This document shows, in pieces, positions 36,194-45,677 of a stretch of 57,603 nucleotides of DNA; within the stretch, counting starts at the first letter, position 1, and the number at the start of each line of letters is the position of its first letter. Location: contig CACHPJ010000007.1 in the NCBI GenBank assembly GCA_902581775.1, forward strand, positions 1 through 57,603, given 5' to 3'. The notes under the pieces were generated by a model. That model made no database searches. It was not told the origin of the DNA and was given only the letters and a program-made list of their open reading frames with translations. The translations under genes were made by a program, and so were the position numbers. Source of the DNA: an uncultured Pelagibacteraceae bacterium (lineage in GTDB: Bacteria > Pseudomonadota > Alphaproteobacteria > Pelagibacterales > Pelagibacteraceae).

Positions 36194-36223
36194 TTTATAC
36201 TACAATTTTTGGCAATGAGTCAA
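36194..36223 (-). promoter_or_regulatory. Predicted sigma-70-type promoter of thiV inside the umuC 3' end
   Basis: TTGACT (36223-36218), an 18-nt spacer and TATAAA (36199-36194) on the minus strand. The -10 overlaps the umuC stop codon. The expected transcription start, near 36187, is at the first bases of the TPP aptamer, so the RNA would start with the riboswitch itself. Confidence 0.55.
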
Positions 36224-37478
36224 ATGAGGCTGTATCTATTCTTGAAGAATGTTCTCTTCTCATTTTCCATCCTTTTTTTAATCCAGCCTGAGCTATACTT
36301 ATCGAATACCTTCCGTACTTCGTATTTGTGTAATCTATAGCTTTCATTAATTTTTTAGATTTATTCTCTAACAGTGGGGTTAAAAGATTTTGATCATTTT
36401 GATCAGCATTTTTTAAACCTGATAAGATTATACCTGCTTTTTGATATGAGTATCCATATTTGTATATATCATTTAAAGCTTTGATAGCATTTTTTATTAA
36501 CTCTAAGCTATTGCTGGTTGGAATTGCTAAATCTATTGTTTTTGAATTAGAATAATACTTTCTATTTTTATCAAATGGACTAGTTCTGATAAACACAGTT
36601 ATTGTTTTTGCTATTTGATCATCTGCTCTAATTTTTTCTGCAGCATTTAAGCAGTGAGTGATTACTGACTCTTCTAACTCATTTATATCGTTTACTTTTC
36701 TTCCAAAAGATCTTGAAACGCAACAATTCTTTCTTTTTTCTTGGTCTATCTGTAAATTAATACAAGTTATTCCTCTTAACTCCATTGCTGTTTTTGCACC
36801 TAAAACATTGGTTCCTTTTTTCACCCATGTATTAGATACGTTTTTCAAATCATAAGCGCTATTGATATTATTCTTGTGGTAAAATTTAGACAATTGTTTT
36901 CCTACTCCCCAAACGTTTTCAATTGGAAATTTTTTTAACCTTTCATCAATATTTTTGTTTAAATATATTATCCCTGCTTTTTCCTGCTTTGCAATATGAT
37001 TTGCAATTTTACTTAAAGTCTTTGTAGGGGCAATACCTACACTTGTTGGTATTCCCGTCCATTTAAGCACTCTCGACCTTATTTCTTTTCCATAATCTTC
37101 AATACCTTTTTCATCCATGAAAGATAAGTCAATAAAAGCTTCATCGATTGAATAAATTTCAACTTTTGGTGAAAAAGTTTTTAAAATTTTCATTACTCTT
37201 CTTGATATATCTCCATATAACGCATAGTTAGACGAGTACACTTCTACTTTATTTTTTTTAACTAAATCTTTAACTTTAAAATAAGGTTCACCCATTTTAA
37301 TACCTATATCTTTTGCTTCTCTTGATCTAGATATTACACATCCGTCATTATTTGATAAAACAACAACAGCTTTTTTTCTTATTTTTGGATTAAACAACCT
37401 CTCACAAGAAACGTAAAAAGAATTGCAGTCTACCAAAGCTATTTTATTTTTTTTAATTGTGTACTTGATGGATGACAT
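36195..37478 (-). CDS. umuC: DNA polymerase V catalytic subunit UmuC
   Basis: A 427-residue Y-family translesion polymerase. The palm motifs are ALVDCNSFYVSCERLF (metal Asp near residue 17) and IYSIDEAFIDLS. GRKVNDINELEESV and TVFIRTSPF are in the little-finger region, and the tail ends near SIAQAGLKKGWKMRREHSS as in UmuC rather than DinB. It overlaps umuD by 26 nt and is controlled by the umuD SOS promoter. The thiV promoter lies within its last codons. Confidence 0.95.
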   Translation of the reverse strand: MSSIKYTIKKNKIALVDCNSFYVSCERLFNPKIRKKAVVVLSNNDGCVISRSREAKDIGIKMGEPYFKVKDLVKKNKVEVYSSNYALYGDISRRVMKILKTFSPKVEIYSIDEAFIDLSFMDEKGIEDYGKEIRSRVLKWTGIPTSVGIAPTKTLSKIANHIAKQEKAGIIYLNKNIDERLKKFPIENVWGVGKQLSKFYHKNNINSAYDLKNVSNTWVKKGTNVLGAKTAMELRGITCINLQIDQEKRKNCCVSRSFGRKVNDINELEESVITHCLNAAEKIRADDQIAKTITVFIRTSPFDKNRKYYSNSKTIDLAIPTSNSLELIKNAIKALNDIYKYGYSYQKAGIILSGLKNADQNDQNLLTPLLENKSKKLMKAIDYTNTKYGRYSISIAQAGLKKGWKMRREHSSRIDTASFDSLPKIVV

Positions 37479-37851
37479 AAGTCACTACCCCCCAAATAAT
37501 TATTTCTTGATCTCTTGCTAAATTAATTCTATCTGATGTTTTTTTTGATCCTGATGTTAAAAATGTTTCACCTTTTTCTTTTAAAATTGTTTTCACAACT
37601 AATTCGTCGTTAACATTAGCAATAACAGTTGAAAAATTTTTAGGATTGATGCTCCTGTCTACTATTAGTAAATCACCATCGTAAATCCCCACACTATTCA
37701 TTGATTTTCCTTGAACTCTTATTATAAACGTTGCTGGTGAATTTTTTATAAGATGGCTATTTAAGTCTACATCATCTTCAATATAATCTGTTGCGGGTGA
37801 AGGAAAACCTGCTCCTACTTTATGTATGTAATAAGGTATTTTTAATTCCAT
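37453..37851 (-). CDS. umuD: Self-cleaving SOS mutagenesis protein UmuD (S24 peptidase family)
   Basis: A 132-residue LexA-like protein that, after RecA-stimulated self-cleavage, forms the UmuD' partner of UmuC. The cleavage site is probably A14-G15 (KVGAGFPSPA), the nucleophile S50 in QGKSMNSVGIYDGD and the general base K87 in DELVVKTI. There is no DNA-binding domain, separating it from LexA. A perfect LexA box and promoter abut the start. Confidence 0.94.
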   Translation of the reverse strand: MELKIPYYIHKVGAGFPSPATDYIEDDVDLNSHLIKNSPATFIIRVQGKSMNSVGIYDGDLLIVDRSINPKNFSTVIANVNDELVVKTILKEKGETFLTSGSKKTSDRINLARDQEIIIWGVVTYVIHQVHN

Positions 37852-37855
37852 AAAT

Positions 37856-37870
37856 GTTCTTATTTTGTTC
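37856..37870 (-). promoter_or_regulatory. LexA (SOS) box of umuDC
   Basis: GTTC-TTATTTT-GTTC on the plus strand, an exact match to the alphaproteobacterial LexA operator GTTC-N7-GTTC. It begins 1 nt after the predicted -10 and ends 5 nt before the umuD ATG, so bound LexA would cover the transcription start. Confidence 0.88.
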
Positions 37871-37871
37871 T

Positions 37872-37900
37872 TTTATAGAAAGAAAACTGCCCTTAGTCAA
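37872..37900 (-). promoter_or_regulatory. Predicted umuDC promoter
   Basis: TTGACT (37900-37895), 17-nt spacer, TATAAA (37877-37872), reading toward umuD. Near-consensus sigma-70 hexamers with ideal spacing, followed at once by the LexA box. The expected leader is only about 14-16 nt. Confidence 0.7.
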
Positions 37901-37958
37901 GCATTATGTGGGGCAATATGCGTTTGGAAGTGAAATAAACAAAAAGTTAAAAAAGAGG

Positions 37959-38726
37959 ATGAAAAAATTATTAATACTTATAACTTTATTGCTAACAACA
38001 TCTATTGCGCAAGCGGACTCCAAACTACAAGATATTAAAAAGAATGGTGAGCTAAGAGTTGGCACAACTGGAGATTGGGACCCAATGTCTATGAAAGATC
38101 CAGCTACAAATAAATATAAAGGTTTCGATATAGATGTAATGAGAGAGTTAGCTAAAGATATGGGTGTTAAGGTAAAATTTGTACCAGCTGAATGGAAAAC
38201 TATCGTAGCAGGAATAACGGCCGATAGATATGATATCTCTACGAGTGTTACGAAAACACCTAAAAGAGCAGAAGTAGCAGGTTTCACAGCTACTTATTAT
38301 AAGTATGGAACAGTTCCATTAGTACTTAAGAAAAATTTAAAAAAATTTCCAACATGGAATTCTTTAAACAAAAAAAATGTTACAATTGCTACAACTCTAG
38401 GAACTTCTCAAGAGGAAAAAGCTAAAGAATTTTTTCCGAATTCAAAACTCAAATCAATCGAAGCTCCTGCAAGAGACTTTCAAGAAGTACTTGCTGGTAG
38501 AGCAGATGGAAACATAACAAGTTCAACTGAAGCTAATAAATTAGTAATCAAATATCCACAATTAGCGATAGTACCGGATGGGGAAAAAAACCCAGCTTTT
38601 TTAGCTATGATGGTGCCTAAAGGTGATAAAGAGTGGAATGATTACGTTAGTAACTGGATTAAAGCTAAGCAATCATCAGGATTTTTTAAGAGCTTGTTAG
38701 CCAAATACAATCTTAAAAGTCTATAA
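37959..38726 (+). CDS. Amino-acid ABC transporter substrate-binding protein (family 3, PheC-like)
   Basis: About 255 residues from the ATG at 37959, which gives a clean signal peptide ([19 protein letters not shown], cleavage before DS) after an AAGAGG stretch. The open frame extends upstream to 37854, but that part overlaps the umuD control region and lacks homology. The mature protein is a family-3 periplasmic binding protein: [67 protein letters not shown] and [11 protein letters not shown]. It resembles both polar amino-acid binders and cyclohexadienyl dehydratase (PheC), so enzymatic use cannot be excluded. A permease gene follows 40 nt later. Confidence 0.87.
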   Translation: MKKLLILITLLLTTSIAQADSKLQDIKKNGELRVGTTGDWDPMSMKDPATNKYKGFDIDVMRELAKDMGVKVKFVPAEWKTIVAGITADRYDISTSVTKTPKRAEVAGFTATYYKYGTVPLVLKKNLKKFPTWNSLNKKNVTIATTLGTSQEEKAKEFFPNSKLKSIEAPARDFQEVLAGRADGNITSSTEANKLVIKYPQLAIVPDGEKNPAFLAMMVPKGDKEWNDYVSNWIKAKQSSGFFKSLLAKYNLKSL

Positions 38727-38766
38727 TTAAGTTTCAATAGCTTTAAATAACAAATATAATTAACTT

Positions 38767-39501
38767 GTGAAGTTTTTTAAATACTCAAGTCTATTTTTGA
38801 TGTTACAAGGTTGTAGCTCTAATTATGAATGGGGATGGTACATATTAAACCCCGATAATGTTGAGGGTTTAACTAATTTAAAGTTTTTAATAAGTGGGAT
38901 AACAACTACGATTTATATTTCAATTGTTTCCATAATTCTTGCAATGTTTATTGGTTTAATTGTTGCTTTACCATCTCTTTCAAAAAATAAATTTTTAACT
39001 TACTTAAATATTACGTATGTAGAAATAGTTAGAGCCATCCCGTTATTGGTTTTAATACTCTGGATTTATTATGGCTTACCGATAATGTTAGGAGTAAGTT
39101 TCTCTCCTTTTGTATCAGGTATTATTGCGTTAACTATTAGTGAAAGTGCTTTTCAGGCTGAAATATTTAGAGCTGGGATAAATTCAATTAATAAAGGACA
39201 ACACGAGGTGTCTGAGTCCCTCGGAATGGACTTCTGGAAAAAAATGAGATTTGTAATTCTTCCCCAGGCTATCAAAGTTGTGCTTCCCGCTATGGGCAAT
39301 CAGTTCGTATATGTTTTGAAAATGTCATCCTTAGTATCAATTATTGGGATAGCAGATCTTACCCGTAAAGCAAATGAGCTTGTAACTACTACATATAGAC
39401 CATTAGAAATATACACTTTTCTAATTTTAGAATATCTAATTTTAATTTTGATAGTTTCTTATTTTGTAAGAAAATTAGAAAATAAATTAAAATACAAATA
39501 A
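38767..39501 (+). CDS. Amino-acid ABC transporter permease (HisM/GlnP family)
   Basis: A 244-residue inner-membrane protein starting with GTG, with about five transmembrane segments. The family coupling loop is clear: EIFRAGINSINKGQHEVSESLGM, then FVILPQAIKVVLPAMGNQFVYVLK. Its N-terminus (LMLQGCSSNYEWGWYIL) resembles a lipobox but probably belongs to the first membrane segment. It pairs with the preceding binding protein; no ATPase gene is nearby, so a shared ATPase elsewhere is inferred. Its 3' end overlaps the MATE gene end by 15 nt. Confidence 0.88.
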   Translation: MKFFKYSSLFLMLQGCSSNYEWGWYILNPDNVEGLTNLKFLISGITTTIYISIVSIILAMFIGLIVALPSLSKNKFLTYLNITYVEIVRAIPLLVLILWIYYGLPIMLGVSFSPFVSGIIALTISESAFQAEIFRAGINSINKGQHEVSESLGMDFWKKMRFVILPQAIKVVLPAMGNQFVYVLKMSSLVSIIGIADLTRKANELVTTTYRPLEIYTFLILEYLILILIVSYFVRKLENKLKYK

Positions 39502-40848
39502 TTTTTTAAAAGAAATTCTAAATACTCTTTTTAAAAAAAATGGAACAAAGGTTAAAACAACTAAACCCATCATCCAATTAGTAATCATTATAGTATAAAA
39601 GATGTCCTGGTAATCTCCGTCCTTTATATTAATCACATACCATAAAGATAAAAATGGTATTAAAGTAAGTCTAAGTATGGTCATATAAAGACTATAAGTT
39701 GGTCTTTTCAGAGCTTGGAAAAGCGCTGAAGTTATAAAAAAGACTGGATAAACTGGACCTATTAAAGCGGCAACCTGTAAGTAAAGAGCCCCACTTTGGA
39801 TTACTTGAAGATCATTTGTAAACATTGATATTATTAATTCAGAAGTTAGATAAATAATGATGCCCGCTAACACCATAAAACCGGAACCAAACATAAGAGC
39901 TTTTCCGTATACTTCTTTAACCCTAAAGTGCATTTTGGCTCCAAAGTTTTGACCAGCAATCGACAATACAGCGGTATTTAAACCAATTACTGGTAACAAT
40001 AATACTTGCTCTATCCTTACAGCTGTACCATAACCTGCGGTTGCTAATTCACCAAATTGGCCTACGAAATAGAAAATATTAAATACACCAAACATAATCA
40101 TTAACATAGTAAACATGATTGGAACTGATTGTTTAAATAAAGTGCTAATGTAATTTATTTTTGGTTTAAAACATTCAAAATATAAATATTTTTTAAGTTT
40201 ACAACAATAAACTTTATTAGCTAAATAAAGTAATCCAATACATTGTGAAACTAAAGTCGCTATAGCCAATCCTGCTATTCCAAAAGCTGGTATAAATCCA
40301 TAGCCAAAAATAAAAAGTGGATTGAGAAAAATATTTAAAAAAAATGTAAAAATTAGAACATTTCTATAACTTTTTGTATCTCCTTGTGCGTTAAGAGTTC
40401 CATTTAAAGATAATTGAACTAATACTATTATGGATCCATAAAAGATTATATCTAAGTACTCACGAGTCAACAGTATGCTGTTTTCAGTAGAGCCCATAAT
40501 TCGTAAAAGTTCATCTGAAAAATTTAAACCGAACATAGTAACAAGTATTGAAATGACAATTGCAAAAATAATTGACTGGGCAACGTACATGGAAGCTTTT
40601 TTATCTTCTTTGGCTCCAATAGCGTTACTTATTAATGCTGTTGTACCCGCACCTATTCCAACCGCTACTGCTATCGCAATAAAATATATTGGCCAAGACT
40701 TAGCTATTGCGGCTAAAGCTTCTGGGGAAATCCTGCCCGCAAAATACGTATCAACAAGATTATAAAATGTTTGAAACAGTGAACCGGTGCTTGCAGGAAC
40801 GGTTACCTTTCTCAATAATTGCCAAATGGAGCCTTTGGTTAAATCCAT
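39487..40848 (-). CDS. MATE-family efflux transporter
   Basis: A 453-residue membrane protein with about twelve transmembrane helices in two similar halves. PASTGSLFQTFYNLVDTYFAG in helices 1-2 and GIGAGTTALISNAIGAKEDKKA are typical of the bacterial NorM/DinF group; the second-half counterpart is LNTAVLSIAGQNFGAK. It exports cationic compounds using Na+ or H+ gradients. It sits 3 nt after trhO in a minus-strand run from gatC. Substrate unknown. Confidence 0.9.
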   Translation of the reverse strand: MDLTKGSIWQLLRKVTVPASTGSLFQTFYNLVDTYFAGRISPEALAAIAKSWPIYFIAIAVAVGIGAGTTALISNAIGAKEDKKASMYVAQSIIFAIVISILVTMFGLNFSDELLRIMGSTENSILLTREYLDIIFYGSIIVLVQLSLNGTLNAQGDTKSYRNVLIFTFFLNIFLNPLFIFGYGFIPAFGIAGLAIATLVSQCIGLLYLANKVYCCKLKKYLYFECFKPKINYISTLFKQSVPIMFTMLMIMFGVFNIFYFVGQFGELATAGYGTAVRIEQVLLLPVIGLNTAVLSIAGQNFGAKMHFRVKEVYGKALMFGSGFMVLAGIIIYLTSELIISMFTNDLQVIQSGALYLQVAALIGPVYPVFFITSALFQALKRPTYSLYMTILRLTLIPFLSLWYVINIKDGDYQDIFYTIMITNWMMGLVVLTFVPFFLKRVFRISFKKLFVF

Positions 40849-40851
40849 ATA

Positions 40852-41757
40852 TTAAAATTCCTTTTGAAACTTATGCTTTTTTCCTGATTTTTTAGCAAGG
40901 TTTATTTGTAGTTGTCTCATTCGGAAACGAGATTTTTGTATACTTGAGAGTGTGTCATAACATCTTGAACAACTCACTCCCTCTTCATATTTGTTAGATC
41001 TTTTGTCGTAATGAGAAATGGGGGTACGACATCCTGCACACATTAAAAAAGTTCCTTGTTTAAGTTTGTGCTTAAGTGAAATTCTATTGTCAAATACATA
41101 ACATTCTCCTCTCCATAAACTATCTTTTTTTTCTACATTACTTAAATAATTAAGAATGCCTCCCTTTAATTGAAAAACATTTTTAAAACCTTTTTGTTTT
41201 AAATAAATCGATGCCTTTTCACATCTTATTCCACCAGTACAAAACATTGCTACAGGCTTTGTTTTTTTAATTTTATTAAAATATTTTGGAAAATCTCTGA
41301 AATTTTTAATTTTAGGATTTACAGCATTTTTGAAAGTTCCAACTTCATATTCGAAGGATTTTCTTGTATCAATAACCAATGTTTCTTTATTTGAAATAAA
41401 TTTATTCCAAGATTTTCCCATCAAATAGTTATTTATTTTTTTATTTTTTAAAGTAATTTTCAAACCTATTGGGACAACTTCTTTCTTAATTTTTACTTTT
41501 CCTTTGTGAAAAGGTTGAAATTTACTAAAAGAAATATTTTTGTTATCAAAATTTTTAAATTTAAATTTTTTTTTTACTAAAATAACAAATTTTCTAATAT
41601 CTTTTCTTTTACCTGAAACTGTGCCATTTAATCCCTCTGATGATATTATTAAAGATCCTCTTATCTTGTTTTTATGTATTTCTTTATCAAAAAATGATTT
41701 ATTTATTTTAATATTTTTAATATTTATAAATTTATAAAAACCAAAGATGTTGTACAT
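40852..41757 (-). CDS. trhO: tRNA uridine(34) hydroxylase TrhO (rhodanese-like, YceA family)
   Basis: A 301-residue protein of the YceA/TrhO family that hydroxylates U34 in some tRNAs. The N-terminal acylphosphatase-like domain has IRGSLIISSEGLNGTVSG, and the rhodanese domain (about 120-215) has VIDTRKSFEYEVGTF and the active-site MFCTGGIRCEKAS. A C-terminal Cys-rich part follows (MCAGCRTPIS, GVSCSRCYD). Shares a base with the upstream methyltransferase stop. Confidence 0.92.
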   Translation of the reverse strand: MYNIFGFYKFINIKNIKINKSFFDKEIHKNKIRGSLIISSEGLNGTVSGKRKDIRKFVILVKKKFKFKNFDNKNISFSKFQPFHKGKVKIKKEVVPIGLKITLKNKKINNYLMGKSWNKFISNKETLVIDTRKSFEYEVGTFKNAVNPKIKNFRDFPKYFNKIKKTKPVAMFCTGGIRCEKASIYLKQKGFKNVFQLKGGILNYLSNVEKKDSLWRGECYVFDNRISLKHKLKQGTFLMCAGCRTPISHYDKRSNKYEEGVSCSRCYDTLSSIQKSRFRMRQLQINLAKKSGKKHKFQKEF

Positions 41758-42410
41758 TATTTTTTTATACAGATAGTTAATCCGTCTCCTACAGGGATAA
41801 TATTTTTTGTTACCCTTATATCGTTTTTAATATGTTTGTTAAAATCTCTGATTATATTAGTTAATTTATCATCATTCGATTTATCAACTACTTCACCGTG
41901 CCATAAGACATTATCTATAATTATTATTCCACCCTGTGTGATCAAATTCATACTAAAATTATAGTATTTAATGTAGTTTTCCTTGTCTGCATCTATAAAT
42001 ATTAAATCAAATATTTCAGAGGAAACCTGTAAATCATTTAAACTTTCTAAAGCGGGTTTTACAATTTGTTTAATTTTTTTATTATTAGCTTTTTCATAAA
42101 ATTTCTTTGCTTTTTCACTATATTCATGATTTTTATCTAAACTTATCAACTGCCCATCTGGCGGAAGAGCTAAAGCCATCGATAAAGCACTAAAGCCCGT
42201 AAAGCTTCCAATCTCTAATATTTTTTTTGTATTAGATATTTTAATCAGTGATTGTAAAAATTGTGCCTGTGATATTGATATTTGTAGTTTCTTTTGATCT
42301 CCAAGGCTTTTATTATAATTAATAATTTCTTTTTGAATTTCAGTTAAGTCATCAGAATGATTGATTATATATTGTTCAAGATTGTCAGTTAAATTTAAAT
42401 TTTTAGGCAT
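41757..42410 (-). CDS. SAM-dependent O-methyltransferase (caffeoyl-CoA type)
   Basis: A 217-residue class I methyltransferase of the O-methyltransferase 3 family. The SAM site is KKILEIGSFTGFSALSMALA, with SLDKNHEYSEKA (motif II) and DLIFIDADKENYIKYY (metal-binding Asp). IIIDNVLWHGEV supplies further metal ligands. The physiological substrate cannot be told from sequence. It lies 2 nt after gatB. Confidence 0.88.
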   Translation of the reverse strand: MPKNLNLTDNLEQYIINHSDDLTEIQKEIINYNKSLGDQKKLQISISQAQFLQSLIKISNTKKILEIGSFTGFSALSMALALPPDGQLISLDKNHEYSEKAKKFYEKANNKKIKQIVKPALESLNDLQVSSEIFDLIFIDADKENYIKYYNFSMNLITQGGIIIIDNVLWHGEVVDKSNDDKLTNIIRDFNKHIKNDIRVTKNIIPVGDGLTICIKK

Positions 42411-42412
42411 AT

Positions 42413-43882
42413 TTAGCCTTTTAATAATTTTTTTAAAATTTCGTTTACTAATTGAGGGTTGGCTTTTCCTCCAGATATTTTCATAACCTGACCAACAAAA
42501 AAACCAAACAATTTTTCTTTACCGGCTTTATATTGTGTAACTTTATCTTTATTTTTATTTATAATTTCATTTATCATTTTTTCCAATTCTTTAGGATCGC
42601 TTTGTTGTTTCATCCCTTTAGTGTCAATAATTTTTCTTGGGTTTTCTCCACTGACAATCATAATTTCAAAAACTTCCTTTGCTATTCTTCCTGAAATTTC
42701 GCCTGATTTAATTGATTGCACTAGTTCAGCTAAATTTTTTGCAGATATGGGTGATTTTGAAATATCAAGACCTTTATCGTTTAACATTGCGAATAAATCT
42801 CCCATCATCCAAGTTGCTGCTAGTTTTTGGTCGGACGCCTTAGCTGCTTCCTCGTAATAATCCGAAATTTCTTTTTCAGAAACTAATACATTAGCTTCAT
42901 AAGAATTAAGTCCATAATCTTTTATGAATCTCTCTTTTTTTTTATCAGGTAATTCAGGTAAAGATTTTTTTAAATCTTCTACTAGTTTTTTATCAAAATT
43001 TAATGGCAACAAATCAGGATCTGGAAAATATCTATAGTCATGAGCATCTTCTTTAGATCTCATTGACCTTGTTTCATTTTTTTTTACATCAAACAATCTA
43101 GTTTCTTGACTAATTTCTTTACCTTTATCAATCAATTCAACCTGCCTTCTCGCCTCATATTCAATCGCCATTTGCATAAACTTAATTGAATTAACATTTT
43201 TAATTTCACATCTGGTTCCATATTTTTTATCACCAACTTTTCTTACCGAAACATTTACATCTGCTCTTAGAGATCCCTCTTGCATATTTCCATCACAGGT
43301 ACCTAAATATCTCATTATAGTTCTCAGTTTTTTTATGTAAGCGTTTACTTCTTCAGGTGATCTCAAGTCAGGTTTGCTCACAATTTCCATCAAAGCTATC
43401 CCAGATCGATTTAGATCAACAAATGTGTTAGATGGATCAATGTCGTGAATACTTTTTCCTGCATCCTGTTCTAGATGTAGCCTCTCTATACCAATTTCTT
43501 TTGAACCATATGGCATATCTAATAAAACTTTTCCCTCCCCTACTATTGGATTTTTATATTGAGAAATTTGATAGCCTTGTGGTAAATCAGCATAAAAATA
43601 ATTTTTTCTATCAAACACTGAATAGTTGTTTATCTTAGCATTTAAACCTAGACCGGTTCTAATTGCCTGATTAATACATTCTTTATTAATTACAGGTAAC
43701 ATGCCTGGAAAAGCAGAGTCTATAAGACTTACTTGGCTGTTGGGTTCTGCACCAAATTTTGTAGCTGATCCTGAAAAAAGTTTTGAATTAGAAGACACTT
43801 GTGCGTGAACTTCTAAACCAATAATTACTTCGTACTGATTTTTTTCCCCTTTAATAAAATAATCAAATTTATCTTTATTCAT
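42413..43882 (-). CDS. gatB: Aspartyl/glutamyl-tRNA amidotransferase subunit B
   Basis: About 489 residues from the ATG at 43882, chosen for its ATGA overlap with gatA over an in-frame GTG/ATG 9 nt upstream. GatB phosphorylates and amidates Glu-tRNA-Gln or Asp-tRNA-Asn with GatA and GatC. Visible are [53 protein letters not shown] and [19 protein letters not shown]. The C-terminal YqeY-like tail domain is complete. Confidence 0.97.
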   Translation of the reverse strand: MNKDKFDYFIKGEKNQYEVIIGLEVHAQVSSNSKLFSGSATKFGAEPNSQVSLIDSAFPGMLPVINKECINQAIRTGLGLNAKINNYSVFDRKNYFYADLPQGYQISQYKNPIVGEGKVLLDMPYGSKEIGIERLHLEQDAGKSIHDIDPSNTFVDLNRSGIALMEIVSKPDLRSPEEVNAYIKKLRTIMRYLGTCDGNMQEGSLRADVNVSVRKVGDKKYGTRCEIKNVNSIKFMQMAIEYEARRQVELIDKGKEISQETRLFDVKKNETRSMRSKEDAHDYRYFPDPDLLPLNFDKKLVEDLKKSLPELPDKKKERFIKDYGLNSYEANVLVSEKEISDYYEEAAKASDQKLAATWMMGDLFAMLNDKGLDISKSPISAKNLAELVQSIKSGEISGRIAKEVFEIMIVSGENPRKIIDTKGMKQQSDPKELEKMINEIINKNKDKVTQYKAGKEKLFGFFVGQVMKISGGKANPQLVNEILKKLLKG

Positions 43883-45336
43883 GACCACCAATTCTCAACC
43901 TCATTTTTGAAATCACAATTTTTTTCAAAAGCAAAAGCAATATTAAGTATTCTTTGTTCATCTAATGTCTTGCCAATTAACTGTAACCCTAAAGGATAGC
44001 CTTTTTTATCTAAACCAGCTGGTACTGAAATTGCAGGTAAACCAGCTAAATTAACTGGAACAGTAAATATATCGTTTAGATACATAGAGATAGGATCATT
44101 TGCCTTTTCACCAATTTTAAAAGCTGAACTTGGTGTCGATGGAGTTAAAATAGCATCGACTTTTCCAAAATTTTGATCAAAATCTTTTTTTATAAGTTGT
44201 CTTACCTTTTGAGCTTTTAAATAGTAAGCATCATAATATCCGGATGACAAAACGTAAGTTCCAATTAAAATTCTTCTTTTTACCTCGTCCCCAAATCCTT
44301 CAGATCTTGTGTTTTCATACATTTCAATTAGATCTTTACCTTTAGATGATCTAAAACCGTATTTAACACCATCGTATCTAGCTAAATTTGAGGAAGCTTC
44401 AGCTGGGGCAACTATATAATATGTTGGTAAAGCATACTTTGTATGAGGAAGTGAAATATCTATTAAATTAGCTCCTAAATCTTTTAATATATTTTTTCCT
44501 TTGTTCCAAAGCTCATCAATCTCTTTTGGCATATTTTCAACTCTATATTCTTTCGGTATACCAATTTTAAGACCTTTGATGTTTGTTTTTAAATTTTTAG
44601 AATAGTTTTCTTTTTTTTTCTCTATTGAAGTTGAGTCTTTTTTATCAAATCCTGCCATGGCTTCTAACATAATAGAACAATCTTTTACTGATTTAGTCAT
44701 TGGACCAGCTTGGTCCAAAGATGATGCGAAAGCAACAATACCCCAACGTGAACACAAACCATAAGTAGGTTTTAATCCCACTGTTCCAGTGAATGAGGCG
44801 GGCTGCCTAATTGATCCTCCAGTATCTGTTCCTATAGTGGCAGGAGTAAGTTCAGCCGCCAAAGCAGACGCAGAACCTCCGGAAGATCCACCAGGAACTG
44901 TATTTTCCGCAATTGGATTTATAACATTCCCAAAGTAACTTGTTTCATTAGATGAACCCATCGCATATTCATCACAATTTAATTTTCCTAATAAAATTGC
45001 ACCCTCTTTCCAGATATTTTCTGTAACAGTTGACTCATAATTAGGTATAAAATTTTCAAGCATCTTGCTACCGGCAGTAGTTTTAAATCCATCGGTACAA
45101 AAAAGATCTTTTACCGCTAAAGGTATACCTGGTAACAAACTATTAAAATTAGGATTTTTATCAAATTTCTTAGATTCTTGAGTTGCGTGATCAAAACAAG
45201 TTGTAATATAAGCATTAAGTTTTTTACTTTTGGTAATTTTATTTATATATAATTGAGTAAGTTCTTCAGATTTTATATCTTTATTTTTTATTAAATCTAT
45301 TATTTCAGATAAATTTTTTTTAGTAAGTTCAGACAC
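43879..45336 (-). CDS. gatA: Aspartyl/glutamyl-tRNA amidotransferase subunit A
   Basis: A 485-residue amidase-signature protein that releases ammonia from glutamine for the GatCAB complex. The Ser-cisSer-Lys triad is visible: Lys in [25 protein letters not shown], and [13 protein letters not shown]. It starts with GTG at 45336, sharing a base with the gatC TAG. The gene order gatC-gatA-gatB is canonical. Confidence 0.97.
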   Translation of the reverse strand: MSELTKKNLSEIIDLIKNKDIKSEELTQLYINKITKSKKLNAYITTCFDHATQESKKFDKNPNFNSLLPGIPLAVKDLFCTDGFKTTAGSKMLENFIPNYESTVTENIWKEGAILLGKLNCDEYAMGSSNETSYFGNVINPIAENTVPGGSSGGSASALAAELTPATIGTDTGGSIRQPASFTGTVGLKPTYGLCSRWGIVAFASSLDQAGPMTKSVKDCSIMLEAMAGFDKKDSTSIEKKKENYSKNLKTNIKGLKIGIPKEYRVENMPKEIDELWNKGKNILKDLGANLIDISLPHTKYALPTYYIVAPAEASSNLARYDGVKYGFRSSKGKDLIEMYENTRSEGFGDEVKRRILIGTYVLSSGYYDAYYLKAQKVRQLIKKDFDQNFGKVDAILTPSTPSSAFKIGEKANDPISMYLNDIFTVPVNLAGLPAISVPAGLDKKGYPLGLQLIGKTLDEQRILNIAFAFEKNCDFKNEVENWWS

Positions 45337-45623
45337 TATTCTATAACCTTTGGTACAACAAAAAATTCTTCATTTTTTTGCGGTGAATTTTTTAGAATTT
45401 TCTCTCTAATTTTTCCATCATCAATTTTATCTTCTCTTGATCGAAGTGGTGTATTCAAAATAGATGATAAGGGCTCTACATTGTCCGTATTAATTTCATT
45501 TAATTGCTCTATAAATTTAAATATAGATGTCAAATCCTTAGCTAAAGAGTCTGATTTCTTTGAGTCTACTGAGATTCTTGCTAATTTACTAATATGTTTA
45601 ATTTTATCTTTATCTATAGACAT
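45336..45623 (-). CDS. gatC: Aspartyl/glutamyl-tRNA amidotransferase subunit C
   Basis: A 95-residue small subunit that clasps GatA and GatB. It begins with [13 protein letters not shown], has [18 protein letters not shown] and ends FFVVPKVIE, as in the family. It is first of the gatCAB operon, divergent from ruvX across 54 A+T-rich bases that must hold promoters for both. Confidence 0.94.
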   Translation of the reverse strand: MSIDKDKIKHISKLARISVDSKKSDSLAKDLTSIFKFIEQLNEINTDNVEPLSSILNTPLRSREDKIDDGKIREKILKNSPQKNEEFFVVPKVIE

Positions 45624-45677
45624 CTGTGATTTAAGTTAATTATATAGATAATTAATACCATAAAATATAATAAATAT

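Noticed and set aside
37894-37923. Imperfect inverted repeat GCATTATG/CAATATGC upstream of the binding protein
   Set aside because: Only about four contiguous pairs; too weak to call an operator or hairpin.
37854-37958. Upstream in-frame extension of the ABC binding protein
   Set aside because: It contains the umuD promoter and LexA box, lacks homology, and the signal peptide begins at the ATG at 37959.
38767-38835. Lipobox-like LQGC at the ABC permease N-terminus
   Set aside because: The rest is a clear polytopic permease; the segment most likely forms a membrane helix and not a lipoprotein signal.
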